DNA of 64,000 bases from Amyelois transitella. Taxonomy: Eukaryota; Arthropoda; Insecta; Lepidoptera; Pyralidae. Made by a program: the position numbers and the translations under genes. Location: positions 1,597,001-1,661,000 of the forward strand of contig NC_083514.1 in the NCBI RefSeq assembly GCF_032362555.1, read 5' to 3'. The notes beneath the pieces are model-generated. The model saw nothing but the letters and a program-made list of their open reading frames with translations. It ran no database searches and was not told the origin of the DNA. Of the stretch, positions 31,070-41,681 are shown in pieces (position 1 is the first letter of the stretch; every line of letters starts with the position of its first letter).

Positions 31070-31485
31070 ATACATACGTACATAAAATCACGCCTCTTTC
31101 CCGGAGGGGTAGGCAGAGACTACCTCTTTCCACTTGCCACGATCTCTGCATACTTCTTTCGCTTCGTCCACATTCATAACTCTCTTCATACAAGCTCGGC
31201 GATTTCGGGTACTTTTGACCTGACCCTTTACCAGGACGTCCTTAATTTGATCAAGATACGTTCGTCTAGGTCTTCCCACTCCGACCTTTCCCTCCACACT
31301 CTCCTTGTATATCTGCTTAGTCAACCTGCTTTCATTCATCCTCTCCACATGACCGAACCATCTTAACATACCCTTTTCTATTCCTGTAACTACATCTTCT
31401 TTCACATCACAACATTCCCTTATCACGCTGTTCCTTATCCTGTCACTCAATTTCACACCCATCATACTCCTTAACTCCTTAATTT
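31070..31485 (-). mobile_element. LINE-R (RTE-like) reverse-transcriptase C-terminus
   Basis: 125 codons open on the minus strand (31465-31088). In order: L-S-D-R-I-R-N-S-V, G-M-L-R-W-F-G-H-V-E-R-M, G-V-G-R-P-R-R-T-Y-L-D-Q-I, R-A-C-M-K-R-V-M-N-V-D-E-A-K, then P-S-G-K-E-A and a stop. The R-W-F-G-H-V-x-R-M motif is a hallmark of the end of insect endonuclease-reverse transcriptases. The 3' end continues into (ATGT)n (plus strand (TACA)n at about 31066-31083). It is 5'-truncated, as LINE copies usually are. Confidence 0.82.
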
Positions 31486-31628
31486 AAATTTCCTTCGTAA
31501 CAAGTTCAAATCTATCCATCTTATTCAAGGTCATCGGTTTAAGCTACACTTGACCTGATCTTCCATCAGAACATCCTCAATTCATTGTTTTACCCAATAA
31601 GTGTATAAAATATTAAAATTTTGCTAAC

Positions 31629-31864
31629 AAACATACATACACATCGTCACGACTATATCCCTTGCGGGGTAGACAGCGCCAACAGTCTTGAAAATACTGA
31701 TAGGCCACTTGATGATAGAATACACACTTACTGATTGAATTGATATTCAAATAGTGACAGGTTGTTAGCCCATCGCCTAAAAGAAAAATCCCAAGTTTAA
31801 AAGCCTTTTACGCCTTTTACGACATCCATATTCTTTTTTTATTGGTGCCGAAAACCACACGGCT
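31629..31864 (-). mobile_element. SINE-A
   Basis: Minus copy with tail at left and hairpin at right. 'GATGTCGTAAAAGGCG' is followed by a duplicated 'TAAAAGG', and the 'CCACTCCATCTC' segment is missing. Confidence 0.75.
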
Positions 31865-32104
31865 CTTTCCCTAATATTAAACAAATAAGTCGAAACGACC
31901 AAGGGCGTTTCAGTTTGTCACGAGCCAAGCCCATGGTAAAAGTGAGTGGAGCTATCAATATACACAGTTTCGTGTACAAACATACGGACAAGCCTGTCAA
32001 TGACGATATGTACGGCCTGTGGCCTTGTGGAAATCGATCTGCTGTGTGGCTTGAGAACAAGCGAGTTTAACTGGTTCTTGTCACTTTTTATCTCAGGTTA
32101 GACG

Positions 32105-32228
32105 ACAGACCTAGACGAACGTATCTTGATCAAAATAAGGACGTCCTGGTAAAGGGTCAGGTCAAAAGTACCCGAAACCGCCGAGCTTGTATGAAGAGAG
32201 TTTTGAATGTGGATGAAGCGTAAAACTA
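32105..32228 (+). mobile_element. LINE-R fragment
   Basis: Close match to the intact copies: 'CCTAGACGAACGTATCTTGA' to 'ATGTGGATGAAGCG', then broken. Confidence 0.7.
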
Positions 32229-32486
32229 GTCCTAATAAAGGTTGTAGTTATTCTATAGATATTTAAATCATCTCACATTTCTCTCACCTGTGACGTTTCA
32301 TCTAAACGACGCAATTTTTTTATTTTTTATATTTTTTTTAAATTAATTTAAAAAATGTAGGAATTATGTCTTGCAACGCACGCGATTTTCTCCGCAGATA
32401 TAAGTTGTTAAATAATATGGCGCATCTCGGGCTACTCAAGAGAGGAGCTGAGGAGTAAAGTAAACCTTACCACTTAAAACATACAT

Positions 32487-32632
32487 GACACATTTCTAAA
32501 TCACGCCTCTTTTCCGGAGGGGTAGGCAGAGACTACTTCGTTCCACTCACCACGATCCCTGCATCATTCCCTTTATTCACATTCATAATTATCTCCATAA
32601 AAACTCATCATTTTAGGGTAATCTTGACCTGA
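32487..32632 (-). mobile_element. LINE-R 3' fragment
   Basis: 'CACGCCTCTTTTCCGGAGGG' to 'ATCTTGACCTGAG' on the plus strand, i.e. minus orientation. Confidence 0.7.
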
Positions 32633-32826
32633 GCTTAAAATACTCCGTCAAAAACATAAAAATCTTAAATTGCAGTTGAGTGTGATGAAAGTTAACATTA
32701 CTCAGAGGCTCGACCTTGCCTTACCGGTCGATCGCAGAAAGTCACACTAAACTTGTGGCCACTAAACTTGCTTATACAACGACAATATTACCCGTTCATA
32801 TGTTTTAATGCCAACTAGAATACTTA

Positions 32827-33051
32827 TGCTGTGTGGTTCCCGGCTCTCCATCTCTTTCTCATGGATGTTGAGAAAGGCGACTAATACGCTTATATACTTG
32901 GGATTCGTATTTTAGTCGATGGGCTAGCAACTTGTTACTATTTGAATCTTATTTCTATCATCAAGTCAAGTAGCTTAAACCATGCCTTTCAGTCTTTTGA
33001 TGACTGTTGGTTTTTCTACCCCGCAAGGGGTATAGACGTGATTATATGTAT
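32827..33051 (+). mobile_element. SINE-A
   Basis: Plus copy lacking the 'CACCAATAAAAAAGAATAGG' segment after the hairpin; tail reduced to ATGTATAG. Confidence 0.72.
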
Positions 33052-33148
33052 AGAATAGTATTGTCATGACTTGGTCGCGTATCATAAGTAATATACTTAT
33101 TATTTTCGTATTAGATATTCAAACTTCAAAAAAAAAAAAATTGTGAAA

Positions 33149-33357
33149 AGTCCGCCATTGTACATATTCAACTAAATCCAATAACTGTTTTGTAATTTGT
33201 TATATTTTTATGTGCAATAAAGAGTATACAAACAAACATACAATAATAACACAAAAGAGACAGAGATGGTACAAAACAAACATAAAATAACAAAACAAAT
33301 GAGACAGAGATGGTACAAAGACGGACTTATCGCTAATGCAAACTCTTCCAGTCAGCC
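33149..33357. repeat. LINE 3' ends (family J), inverted pair
   Basis: 33149-33240 reads plus ('AGTCCGCCATTGTACATATT..GCAATAAAGAG'). 33245-33357 reads minus ('GGCTGACTGGAAGAGTTTGC..ATAAGTCCGTC'), with an internal short duplication of 'ACAAATGAGACAGAGATGG'. Confidence 0.5.
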
Positions 33358-33652
33358 TTTGGTTTTATGATTATTTCTTGACTGTACTTTATGACATAAT
33401 GAAATTAAAATCATGCTTACCAGTGGTGGCATGTCATGGCAGACTTCAGTGGAAAAATAAATTCACTGTTTCTACTTAAATTCGTAGGGCTATTCCACTA
33501 ATCCATGCTAAAGATTTTGTTTGTCTGTTTGTTTGAACACGCTAATCTCAGGAACTACTGGTTCGAAATGATCACGGAACCACACTTTCGGAAATTTTTG
33601 AGGAAGACAGAGACTAAATCAGTTTTATTGTCACGAGGTTCATCGATTTAGG

Positions 33653-33732
33653 GTTTCGGGTACTCACTTATGCTTATGTTTAGATCTTTCACTAGAACGT
33701 CCCCGATTTGATAAAGGTACGTTCGTCTGGGC
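33653..33732 (-). mobile_element. LINE-R fragment
   Basis: 'CGGGTACTCACTTATGC..GAACGTCCCCGATTTGATAA..ACGTTCGTCTGG'; decayed. Confidence 0.5.
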
Positions 33733-33972
33733 TAAAATAGATTGTTACGAAATGAGCTTTAGATCAATTGATACAATTTAAAATAAATTAAAATGACATG
33801 TAAAGTATTCGTATATGTAATATTAAACGATGTAGGTGAAGAAATGTGCGTGTCAATCCTTTATTAATTACTAAATAAGTTGATATTCAATACTAGTTTT
33901 AAACATTAAATAACAATCCCAAAACATAACAAATGAATGTCTTATTCACTAAATGAATCATTAATTTTACTT

Positions 33973-34240
33973 TAGACAAAGTCAACACTCTTTAAAAAAG
34001 ACTGAAAGGAGTGACAGATTGCTAGACTATCGCCTAAAAGAAGAACCCCTTTTATTAGCCTTTCCCTTTATTGACTTTTTTTAATCTGCATTTAATTTTT
34101 TCTCTTATATAATAAAATTTTATCTCAATTCTATCTTAAAGCCAAATAGCTGGATGTGACCTATAGCCAACAGTCTTGAAAATACTATTGCCTCTGTCTA
34201 CCCCGCAAGGGATTTAGATTTAGTGATAATATGTATGTAA
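33973..34240. mobile_element. SINE-A fragments
   Basis: 33973-34075 is a minus fragment. 34122-34240 is a plus 3' half with ATGTATGT tail, directly followed by the next copy. Confidence 0.65.
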
Positions 34241-34247
34241 CTATGTA

Positions 34248-34512
34248 CGTACATACATACATACATACATATAATCACGTCTTTACCCCTTGCGGGGTAG
34301 ACAGAGCCAATAGTATTTTCAAGACTGTTGGCTATAGGTCACAGTCACGGTCACAGGAAATGAGATTCAAATAGTGACAGGTTTCTAGCCCATCGCCTAA
34401 AAGAAGAATCCCAAGTTAATAAGCCTACCCTTAGTCGCCCTTAACGACATCCATGGGAATGAGATGGAGTGGTCCTATTATTTTTTTATTGGTGCCGGGA
34501 ACCACACGGCAC
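34248..34512 (-). mobile_element. SINE-A abutting the 3' end of the kinase gene
   Basis: Full-length minus copy with an 8-bp duplication ACTATGTA at 34240-34247 and 34513-34520. It was inserted at the tail of an older plus copy, so the two stand tail to tail. Its 5' end lies 26 nt beyond the kinase stop codon, in the same sense as the gene. Confidence 0.85.
34485..34490 (-). promoter_or_regulatory. Candidate poly(A) signal inside SINE-A
   Basis: AATAAA on the minus strand, 48 nt after the kinase stop. It belongs to the 'CACCAATAAAAAA' segment just after the SINE hairpin. It is the first AATAAA downstream of the gene. Confidence 0.45.
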
Positions 34513-34537
34513 ACTATGTATAACAAACACATATAAC

Positions 34538-36429
34538 CTACAAATAACCCCACTCCATATAATCATGTACGACACCCTCCAATCTTCCTTTCAGACGCTT
34601 ATCCGTCTTGAATTGCATATCTTTCGCTGGTTGCTTGGAGAAATCAGGTATATCTTCGCCGTCCACTAAAAGTATTGGCAAAAACCAAACAGCCAACAAC
34701 AAGCCATAGTCAAGTCGTTCTTTGTACAACCTATCAAAAGTTTTCCTTGAAAAATACAAATTTACATCCATGTCGAAATATTTCAAGAATTTCGTGAGGG
34801 AGTCGTGGTAGATATTCTTCAAGTCTTCCAGATGGGCTCGTCGGAATTCTCGGTCGGTCGCTCCGAAGATGAAGTAGAAGAAGTCGTTGATTGGACAACC
34901 ATATTGTATTAATTGATAGTCGATTAAGATAACTTCTTCTATTGTGCCCTCCTGGAACATAGGCAGTCATTAATTAATTTATAGATATCGTGACCGGAGG
35001 GCTGGAAATTATCTGGCTCAGAGAATCAGCATTGCCATTCAAATTGCCAGCCTTCTGGGCACATCCCACAGCTAAATGATGGAATTAAGATCAAATAACG
35101 ACAGTTTGCTAGCTTATCGCGCAAAGAGAGAATCACAATTTTTTAAAAAGTTTTACCTTTCGCCTTTTGCGAAATCCATGAGGAAGATATGGAGTGGTCT
35201 TATTTTACATAGTATAATTAATACAGTAGAATAGACAGACAAAAGTACATTTTAAATGTTTTGTGTTATGTCTTCATCTTTGCGTAAAATAATTATGGTC
35301 ACCACTTAGCTTCGTGGCTAGGGATCTGTGGATTAAACTTGGACGTTGTAGTTTATGCAAACTTAATCATATAATGTTTAATAATATGATTATTAAATTT
35401 ATATAAATTTTGTAACTTTTCCGATGGTAGAGATATTTTTAAACAGTAGTAAGATACGTATAGCGTTGTCTCTGGGCAAGACAATAACGACATTTCAAGA
35501 GTTGGAGTCAAATTACATAGAAATATACGTTACTTAGGCGAGTAGCTTGCATCAGCTCATTGTTAATGGCTACATGTTTCAAAACAATAGGTTATTCACT
35601 TAACAATACTTACGTTCATTTTCATCATGACATTATTAGCTCGGAAGTCACCATGGCTCAAACAACTCACTGTATCAGTTTTTAGATGATATTCAGGATA
35701 TTTTTTTAATACTACTGGTATTATCTTCTCCACTTTATGTTTCATTTCGTCATCTAAACATTGCATAGAAATTTGAATGAAATTTTCAATGAATTTGTTC
35801 CACTCATCGTCAAAAGTAAAACAATGTTTTTGGCATTTAATTTTTCTGTCATAATATTCGGGCTGTTCTCTCTGAAGGACAAAAGATAGGGCATGAAATT
35901 TTGCCATCTGTTCAACGGACAACCTCGCAAAATCATATGATATCGGTTCCAATCGATTCAGAGTACTGTACCCATTTTTGTTCATATTCTCCAGAATAAT
36001 AAATTCGCTACTACTTTCTTCATAACTTTTTACAATTTTGAATCTTTCCTTGTGGGGAACTTTTGCGTCAGTTTGTAATTTATCGTAAATCTTGAGTAGT
36101 TCGGTATAGGCGTATACTTCCTTTTTATAAGCGTCAGTAATAGAAATGATGGTAATCATTTCATCGGGCACTATATGCTTCACGAAAATATCTAAATTAT
36201 TAAAGCCACTTTTAGTTGTTCCATAAATATTTATTTCAAACAGTCTAGCTAAGTAATTGCCTCCGTCCGTAGGAATAACTTTAACCGTAATTTTGAAGTT
36301 CGTGAACCCTTCCCTTTTGACAATATCTTTAATACATAGTTTAAGGTGTGGAGATATGTCTTCATCCTTCTTAACTTCAAACCCCTTCTCATAATGGAAA
36401 GTATAGTCACACTTCTCTTCAAACTGCAT
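34538..36429 (-). CDS. EcKinase/CHK-like small-molecule kinase, 409 aa
   Basis: Two coding exons, 36429-35614 and 34951-34538, join in phase 0 (donor GTAAGT, acceptor TTCCAG) into 409 codons, the usual length of the insect ecdysteroid-kinase-like (DUF1679/CHK) family. These enzymes have a protein-kinase-like fold and phosphorylate small hydroxylated molecules. Ecdysteroid 22-kinase is the characterised silkworm member, and many paralogues are linked to detoxification. Visible landmarks: G-G-N-Y-L at 56-60 (nucleotide loop), V-K-H at 83-85 with the likely ATP-binding Lys84, K-E-V-Y at 103-106 (Glu104), F-I-I-L-E-N at 143-148 (hinge), K-F-H-A at 177-180, the catalytic loop H-G-D-F-R-A-N-N at 259-266, and L-I-D-Y-Q at 281-285 with the metal-binding Asp283. 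No signal peptide, so cytosolic. All key residues are present. The intron carries a degraded SINE-A. Exact substrate unknown. Confidence 0.92.
35065..35207 (-). mobile_element. Degraded SINE-A in the kinase intron
   Basis: 'GACAGTTTGCTAGCTTATCG' and 'CGAAATCCATGAGGAAGATA' identify the family; the hairpin and tail are lost. It is older than the copy downstream of the gene. Confidence 0.6.
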
Positions 36430-36491
36430 ATTGAGAACGTCTATATGTTCTATGAGTTTACTTTAAACAGAATCTTGTTTAGTTTTCTGTC

Positions 36492-36499
36492 CTTATATA
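36492..36499 (-). promoter_or_regulatory. Possible TATA box of the kinase gene
   Basis: TATATAAG on the minus strand, about 63-70 nt before the start codon, leaving room for a ~35-nt leader. Confidence 0.4.
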
Positions 36500-36529
36500 T
36501 CTTCGATTGCTTTATTGACATGAATTAGT

Positions 36530-36850
36530 GTTCTGTATTATTAACTTACTTCAAGTCATTCAGCTCTGTCTGTGTCATTGTGATAAAGTGACAGGGTTAA
36601 GATAAACATATCTTCATATAACAATAGAACACATGTACAAACTGACCAAAAGTGTTATTATGTGTTGTTAAAACGAAGTAAGTATAAAATGAATTTATGG
36701 TGATTTTAATCTTAAAAACCATGACAGTGTCATTTACCATACGATTTATAGTGCTTCATTATAGTTTTGCTGGTTTCATGACATTCTTAGATGCAAGATT
36801 TTTTTTATTAGCTACTTCCTATTCCTCCATGCTGGTCAAGTTGCGCAAAG
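36530..36850. other. Upstream region of the kinase gene
   Basis: No frame and no repeat apart from a possible SINE-A start. The promoter of the kinase gene would lie here. Confidence 0.35.
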
Positions 36851-36859
36851 ATTGAGAAA

Positions 36860-37010
36860 GGGCATATAAACTTGGAAGTCTTCAAATCTTTATTTAGACG
36901 ATGCGCTAGTAACCTGTCACCATCTTTGGATTTCAATTTCTTTTTAACTTATAAAAATATTATTAGGTACCATAGGTCCATCTGTCTACCCCGTTAAGGA
37001 TACAGAGGTG
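36860..37010 (+). mobile_element. Degraded SINE-A
   Basis: 'GGGCATATAAACTTGGAAG', 'GCGCTAGTAACCTGTCACC' and 'CTGTCTACCCCGTTAAGGAT' remain in order. Confidence 0.55.
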
Positions 37011-37127
37011 ATATTGTATTGTGTTTATCACATTCTCAGTAAACAATCCTCTTCAGACTTCCTCCACATTTATTATTCGCTGTATTTAATTTTGTCTGTT
37101 TGCTTTTGCTTTTGTTTTTTTTTACGG

Positions 37128-37373
37128 GACAAATTACACAGATTGAGTTAGCCTCGAAGTAAGTTCGAGACTTGTGTTACGAGATACTAACTCAACGATA
37201 CTACATTTTATAATAAATACTTATATAGATAAACATCCAAGGCCCAGGCCAATCAGAGAAAGTTCGTTTCTTATCATGGTTCGTTTCTCATCATGCCATG
37301 ACCGGGATTTGAATTGAACCCGGGACTTTCGGTGTCACAGACAAGCGCACTACCGCTGCGCCACAGAGGCCGT
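37128..37373 (-). mobile_element. SINE-B, full length
   Basis: Complete minus copy with A box 'TGGCGCAGCGGTAGTGCGC' and a B-box region carrying a short 'TTGAA' insertion. 'GTTCGTTTCTCATCATG' is partly duplicated in the body. Confidence 0.8.
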
Positions 37374-37807
37374 GAAAATTTTGTACAATTTTGTACTTTA
37401 GCATATTTCCCCCTTAATGTTCCTTTGTCCCAGTCTCCAGTATTAGTTGTATTTTTGTATGTTTAGGTAACGGAAAAACCTTATGTGAAAATATTAAGAC
37501 GGTAAATGTCACGTCCAAATATAAGGCAAACATTGACGAAAATAAAGGGCTAAATCCAGTTCGTGACCGATTAAAAGCAGTTGAGAAAAGGTCAGGGGGC
37601 TCTCTTTTAAGGAGATGATACCTAAATAAATACATGTTTATTGCGTTTAGTTAAGTTGTAGTCTCTGACATTTATGTTTTTAATTTTTTTTTCTTTTTTT
37701 TTTCTAGTAGCGTCAAACTTTACGAATGCAGACCGCGATATGATTTGAACGTATGCCAGCTTGTGCTTGTGTTTTTATTCGTGCATATTAATTTAACGAT
37801 ATCTATC

Positions 37808-38010
37808 CCAACTGTGTCGTAAAAGGCGACTAAGGGAAAGACTAAAAAAAACTTGTGATTCTACTTGTTGACGGTGGGCTAGTAATTGTCACTATTTGAA
37901 TCTCAATTCCGTCATTAAGCTTAAGCTGAACGTGGCCTTTCAGTCTTTTCAAGTTTGTTGGCTCTGTCTACGCCGCAAGGGATAATGACGTGACTATATG
38001 TATGTATTTA
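37808..38010 (+). mobile_element. SINE-A, 5'-truncated
   Basis: Starts at 'TGTCGTAAAAGGCGACTAAG' and runs to ATGTATGTATT. Confidence 0.75.
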
Positions 38011-38019
38011 TGTGCTATG

Positions 38020-38615
38020 TGGTGAACTTTAAATATGATTCCCACTTGGGAATTTTCGGGAGACTGCGGGAATTTGGTAATACTATACGAACAATGAGTA
38101 TTATGTTTTACTGTACTTTACTATATATTTTAGGTTATTAACGGTTTGACTGTAAACTCTAAATTTTTTAAGTCATCTGTTGAAATTATTAATTTTGATA
38201 GCTGTACATAATATAATATATATAAATAATCAAACATACGCAAGCATTTATAACAATAGGTTTTTGTGTAACGTAGAAACTGATAGTGCACTATATTGTG
38301 GATTGTTACAGAAAATTCCTTTGACAGCATTGTTTGAGCGCAGATGCAATGTATATAAATACAATTGTTTGTTTTACTATGTGTACGACCATAGATATAG
38401 ATCAACCTAGATTTTAAATTCAAAATAAGTAAAGTTTTTTTTATTGTACAAATTGATATTTTTATAATTTTTTTTCGTGATCTCTTCTTTATCATCATAA
38501 TTTAGATCTTATCAAGCTAAACTTCTTTATATATGAAAACTAGCAATAATAATAATGTATGAAAAAACTTTTTCTTCTTTTTATGTCCGTAACCATTCAA
38601 AAGTAGAATAATATT
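38020..38615. other. AT-rich stretch without a gene
   Basis: Two overlapping antisense open frames at 38130-38498 have no family features and AT-driven composition. I see nothing else. Confidence 0.4.
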
Positions 38616-38618
38616 ATG

Positions 38619-38885
38619 TCTAGCTGTGCCCGCGAGTCCGTCCGCGTGGAATAGTTATTTTGGGCATCATTGAAGCCCTCAAGGGTAAATAAATTTCCCC
38701 GTTTTTTTTCACATGTTTATTATTTCTTCGCTTCCAATAGTTGAAGCGTGATGTTAATATAGCCTAAAGCCTTCTTCCATAAATGGTCTATTCAACACAA
38801 AAAAAAATTCAATTCGAACCAGTTGTTCCTGAGATTAACGCGTTCAAACAAACAAACTCTTAAGCTTTATAATATGAGTAAAGAT
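38619..38885 (-). mobile_element. HEL1 Helitron-like element, near complete
   Basis: Reads right to left: 5' 'CTTTACTCATATTATAAAGC', core 'GAAGGCTTTAGGCTATATTA', and 3' hairpin 'CGCGGACGGACTCGCGGGCA' followed by CAGCTAG. Confidence 0.65.
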
Positions 38886-38904
38886 TTGCGTTGTCGTTAT
38901 AACA

Positions 38905-38965
38905 AGAGTTTGTGAGCTCTGTCTACCCCGTAAGGGATAAAGACGTGACTACTTAAATGTACGTA
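38905..38965 (+). mobile_element. SINE-A terminal fragment
   Basis: 'GAGCTCTGTCTACCCCGTAA' to the start of the tail. Confidence 0.6.
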
Positions 38966-39245
38966 CATTAGCCAAACGGGTATTTCTTGAAATAAATTAT
39001 CCTCATTGTGTGAGGCGCAAAATTACACATGATTAATGAAATGTCGTATGTATGTACGTATTATATTTGATGACAGACGTACTTTAGCTAATTCCTGCAG
39101 TACACTCTATTTACAATGTATTATATATACTTAACTGTTATTTGAATGAGTTACAATTTATGTTGATGGTTATTTTACGCTATTAAGCGGTATTCCATTT
39201 GCTTATATTTTTAATGCAACGTGTTTTTTTATCGTTTTGTTACGT

Positions 39246-39388
39246 TGGAAAGAAAAGTCGTGGATCAAAGGAAGTGCTTGGATTAAATAAGGGATGTTTT
39301 GGTGAAAAGTCGGATCAGGCTTACTTACTTTAAATCAACAAGCTTGTATTAAAAGACTGAGGAATGTGAATGAAGCAAAATGGTTAAA
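39246..39388 (+). mobile_element. Decayed LINE-R fragment
   Basis: 'GGATTAAATAAGGGATGTTT' and 'AACAAGCTTGTATTAAAAGA..ATGTGAATGAAGC' match the C-terminal coding part with many changes. Confidence 0.5.
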
Positions 39389-39807
39389 AAACCCTATTAG
39401 GGTATCTACCTACTTAAAATATTATATTGTTCTTATAGGATTTTCGATAAACGACAATGCGCGCGAGCGAAATCGCAGGCAAAAGTTAGTATCACAATAT
39501 AAATTTGTATCTTCGAAAACTTACGTCGAATCACGTAGAACAAACAAAGTCTAGGCTACTTTCCAAGTATTTCTAGAACAAATTTTCGTTGCAACAAAAG
39601 GGGTAACCGGGACGTGGGAGCATGCCAAGAGCAATCTCTTAGACTTGCAAAATATTTTTTGAAGGGGGATCTCTTTGAAAAACATGTTTGCGTAAACTTT
39701 GATTGATGTTATTGCCTGATTCGAGAAGTATTTTGGGGCAGATTTTTTATTTTTACTAAACTTTGTATACTTAGACGATATGTTCAGATATGGTTGCATT
39801 GTGGATG

Positions 39808-39912
39808 TGTAGGCGATGGGCTAGCCACGTCTCTATTTGAATCTCAATTCCATTATAGTGGACTCTGTCCACCCTGCAAGGGAAATAGACGTGATAATAT
39901 GTATGTATGTAA
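39808..39912 (+). mobile_element. SINE-A fragment
   Basis: From 'GTAGGCGATGGGCTAGCC' to ATGTATGTATG with a deletion around the 'CAAACAGCTGAACGTGG' landmark. Confidence 0.65.
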
Positions 39913-39924
39913 GTTACGATAGAA

Positions 39925-40165
39925 TCTTACGGTGAGGGAAAACATCGTGAGGAAACCTGCACATTCAGGCAACTGGATGTGTAACCATGATAATCCAATA
40001 CGGGTTAGGTTCTCATGCAAAGGTTGCGGCGGTCAGATGGGAGTCACTTCTTGTTACAACTTGACACCCAATCCAGAATCCATGGTCAAAGGCATACCCC
40101 GGGCTCCCCTCTAGGGTGGTGAGGATGCAATCAGGCCTAAAGCCAGGAGGAAGTTTGAAGAAGGA
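39925..40165 (+). mobile_element. SINE-C body
   Basis: 'GAGGAAACCTGCACATTCAG', 'CAATACGGGTTAGGTTC' and 'GGCATACCCCGGGCTCCCCT' in order, ending 'AGCCAGGAGGAAG'. The tRNA-like head is missing. Confidence 0.65.
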
Positions 40166-40702
40166 TGATACGATAGAGAATAAGATGGAAGATACAATAC
40201 AATTCGATGTTCATGACTCCCTTCACGCAAGCCCAGAGTATCACCTACAAAATATCAAGCATCTCTAAATGACAGGCGTTTAATTGAATTTAGGCGTTCG
40301 CTTGGGAGAGGTAGCTCCCGCGGGATAGGTTTTCTTATTACGCCCGTGTAATTCGGATTAGGCCGTGATTTATTATAATTATTTTTACGCGAAATTAAAT
40401 TGGTCGTACTTTTTTTTTATCTATTCAATACACGAAGGGAAATTGATTATTTTTTTGCGTTTCATTGCGTTTGGATTGTCTTTAAAAATAGGTATATTCC
40501 TTCTTGAGAATGTTGATACATTTTCAAAAGTGGATTCCTGTCAGCCGAACAATGGAATAGATCCAGAATTTATTTTTTAAGATGGGATGTGATTTCTATG
40601 TCTTTTAATCACCGATTTAAAAAGTAATAATTCATTTAGATAAATATGAAGCTATGAATGCAATTTTACGAAAGGAGTAGTAACACATTTCTTTTTTTTC
40701 AG

Positions 40703-41252
40703 GTCTTCGGTCATCACAATGAACACACAAATACGAATCATTACTACAAAAGGCAGCAGATACAACTGACCATGGCTCTGAACCCGCAACTGATGTTCTA
40801 TATGAAACCAATAAGAAAATGGCAACCCCATTTGAAACAAAAGAAAAACAGCCTGAAATCCAAAAGGCGATCTCTCAGTATAATTACAGTGATCATACTA
40901 GCTTCACTGCCTTATAGTTCAACTTTGAGTTTACCGAATGGTGATCCCGCCCCTGGCAGATCTCCAGGACCACCTGATGATAATAAAGAAGTAATAATTG
41001 ATGATGGAATTGATAAATTAACTAACAAAACGCCAGACGAAGTTTACGATGAGACTACTACTCTAGATGAGGTTGAAGTGACAACAGTGAGTGACGTTAG
41101 TGTAGAAACTGGTGATGCTTGTGCCTTTGCGAGGATCCCAAGTGACAGTGAAGAGGTGGTGACGGTTAGTGCTGTGGATAGTGATGTGAATTTGACGGTG
41201 GTCCACCCGGCGTTTGAGACTGATGAGCTGGTCAGAGGAGTCGTTTATGATG
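40703..41252 (+). CDS. First coding exon of an unknown secreted or membrane protein
   Basis: Product not recognised. The exon is bounded by a strong acceptor (a T-rich run ending CAG at 40702) and a donor GTGAGT at 41253. The best start is ATG at 40772 (context GACCATGG), giving 160 codons plus one base (phase 1). Residues 1-34 are basic, then a hydrophobic segment L-S-I-I-T-V-I-I-L-A-S-L-P follows K-S-K-R-R-S: a signal peptide with long n-region or a type II anchor. After it come a Gly/Pro-rich linker and an acidic Thr/Val-rich region with N-x-T sequons (N-K-T, N-L-T) and one Cys. A 16-codon upstream frame (40719-40769) ends two bases before the main start. No following exon was found, so the gene presumably continues beyond long introns. 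It could also be an orphan or inactive exon. Confidence 0.55.
40719..40769 (+). promoter_or_regulatory. uORF abutting the start of the unknown gene
   Basis: ATG at 40719, 16 sense codons, TGA at 40767-40769; the main ATG is at 40772 in another frame. If the exon begins at 40703, this is the first ATG of the exon. Confidence 0.45.
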
Positions 41253-41591
41253 GTGAGTTTAAGATTGGTTTATGTTTTGTTTCAGTTGCAAGTCACCCCG
41301 ACGTTTGAGGAATTTCTATTGTAAACTTGAGTAAATTTTCAATTCAATATAAGGGTCTTAGCTTGCGAATGCAAACTTTAATATTGCCTTTTCACCCATG
41401 TCTTGAAATATCCGGGAACAAAGAGGTAGGGAAGTCTAGGGTTTAGTAATTCCTCAACATTCTTTATCAAGTGTGTAATATGACTTACCTACTCCTAAAT
41501 AAAAATAAAGACGAAGATGCCGTACTTTTTCGGGGTCATTTTGGTCTTGATGAGAAGAAATCTTTGTTTTGCTTGCATTTGTTCCATATAT

Positions 41592-41681
41592 ATACATGAA
41601 ATCACGTCTCCCCAGAGGGGCAGGCAGAGGCTACATCTTTCCACTTTCCACCATCTCTGCATACTTCTTTCGCTTCATCCA
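41592..41681 (-). mobile_element. LINE-R 3' fragment
   Basis: 'CAGAGGGGCAGGCAGAGGCT' to 'TTCGCTTCATCCAC'; about 340 bp after the exon at 40703. Confidence 0.65.

Noticed and set aside
30995..31366. 123-codon plus-strand frame
   Set aside because: Antisense of the LINE-R coding fragment; the same shadow recurs at 61265-61546.
38130..38498. 122-codon minus-strand frame
   Set aside because: AT-driven Ile/Tyr/Lys composition, with an equally long frame on the other strand; no motif.
40652..40840. 62-codon minus-strand frame
   Set aside because: Shadow of the plus-strand exon, which has the splice signals and the better start context.
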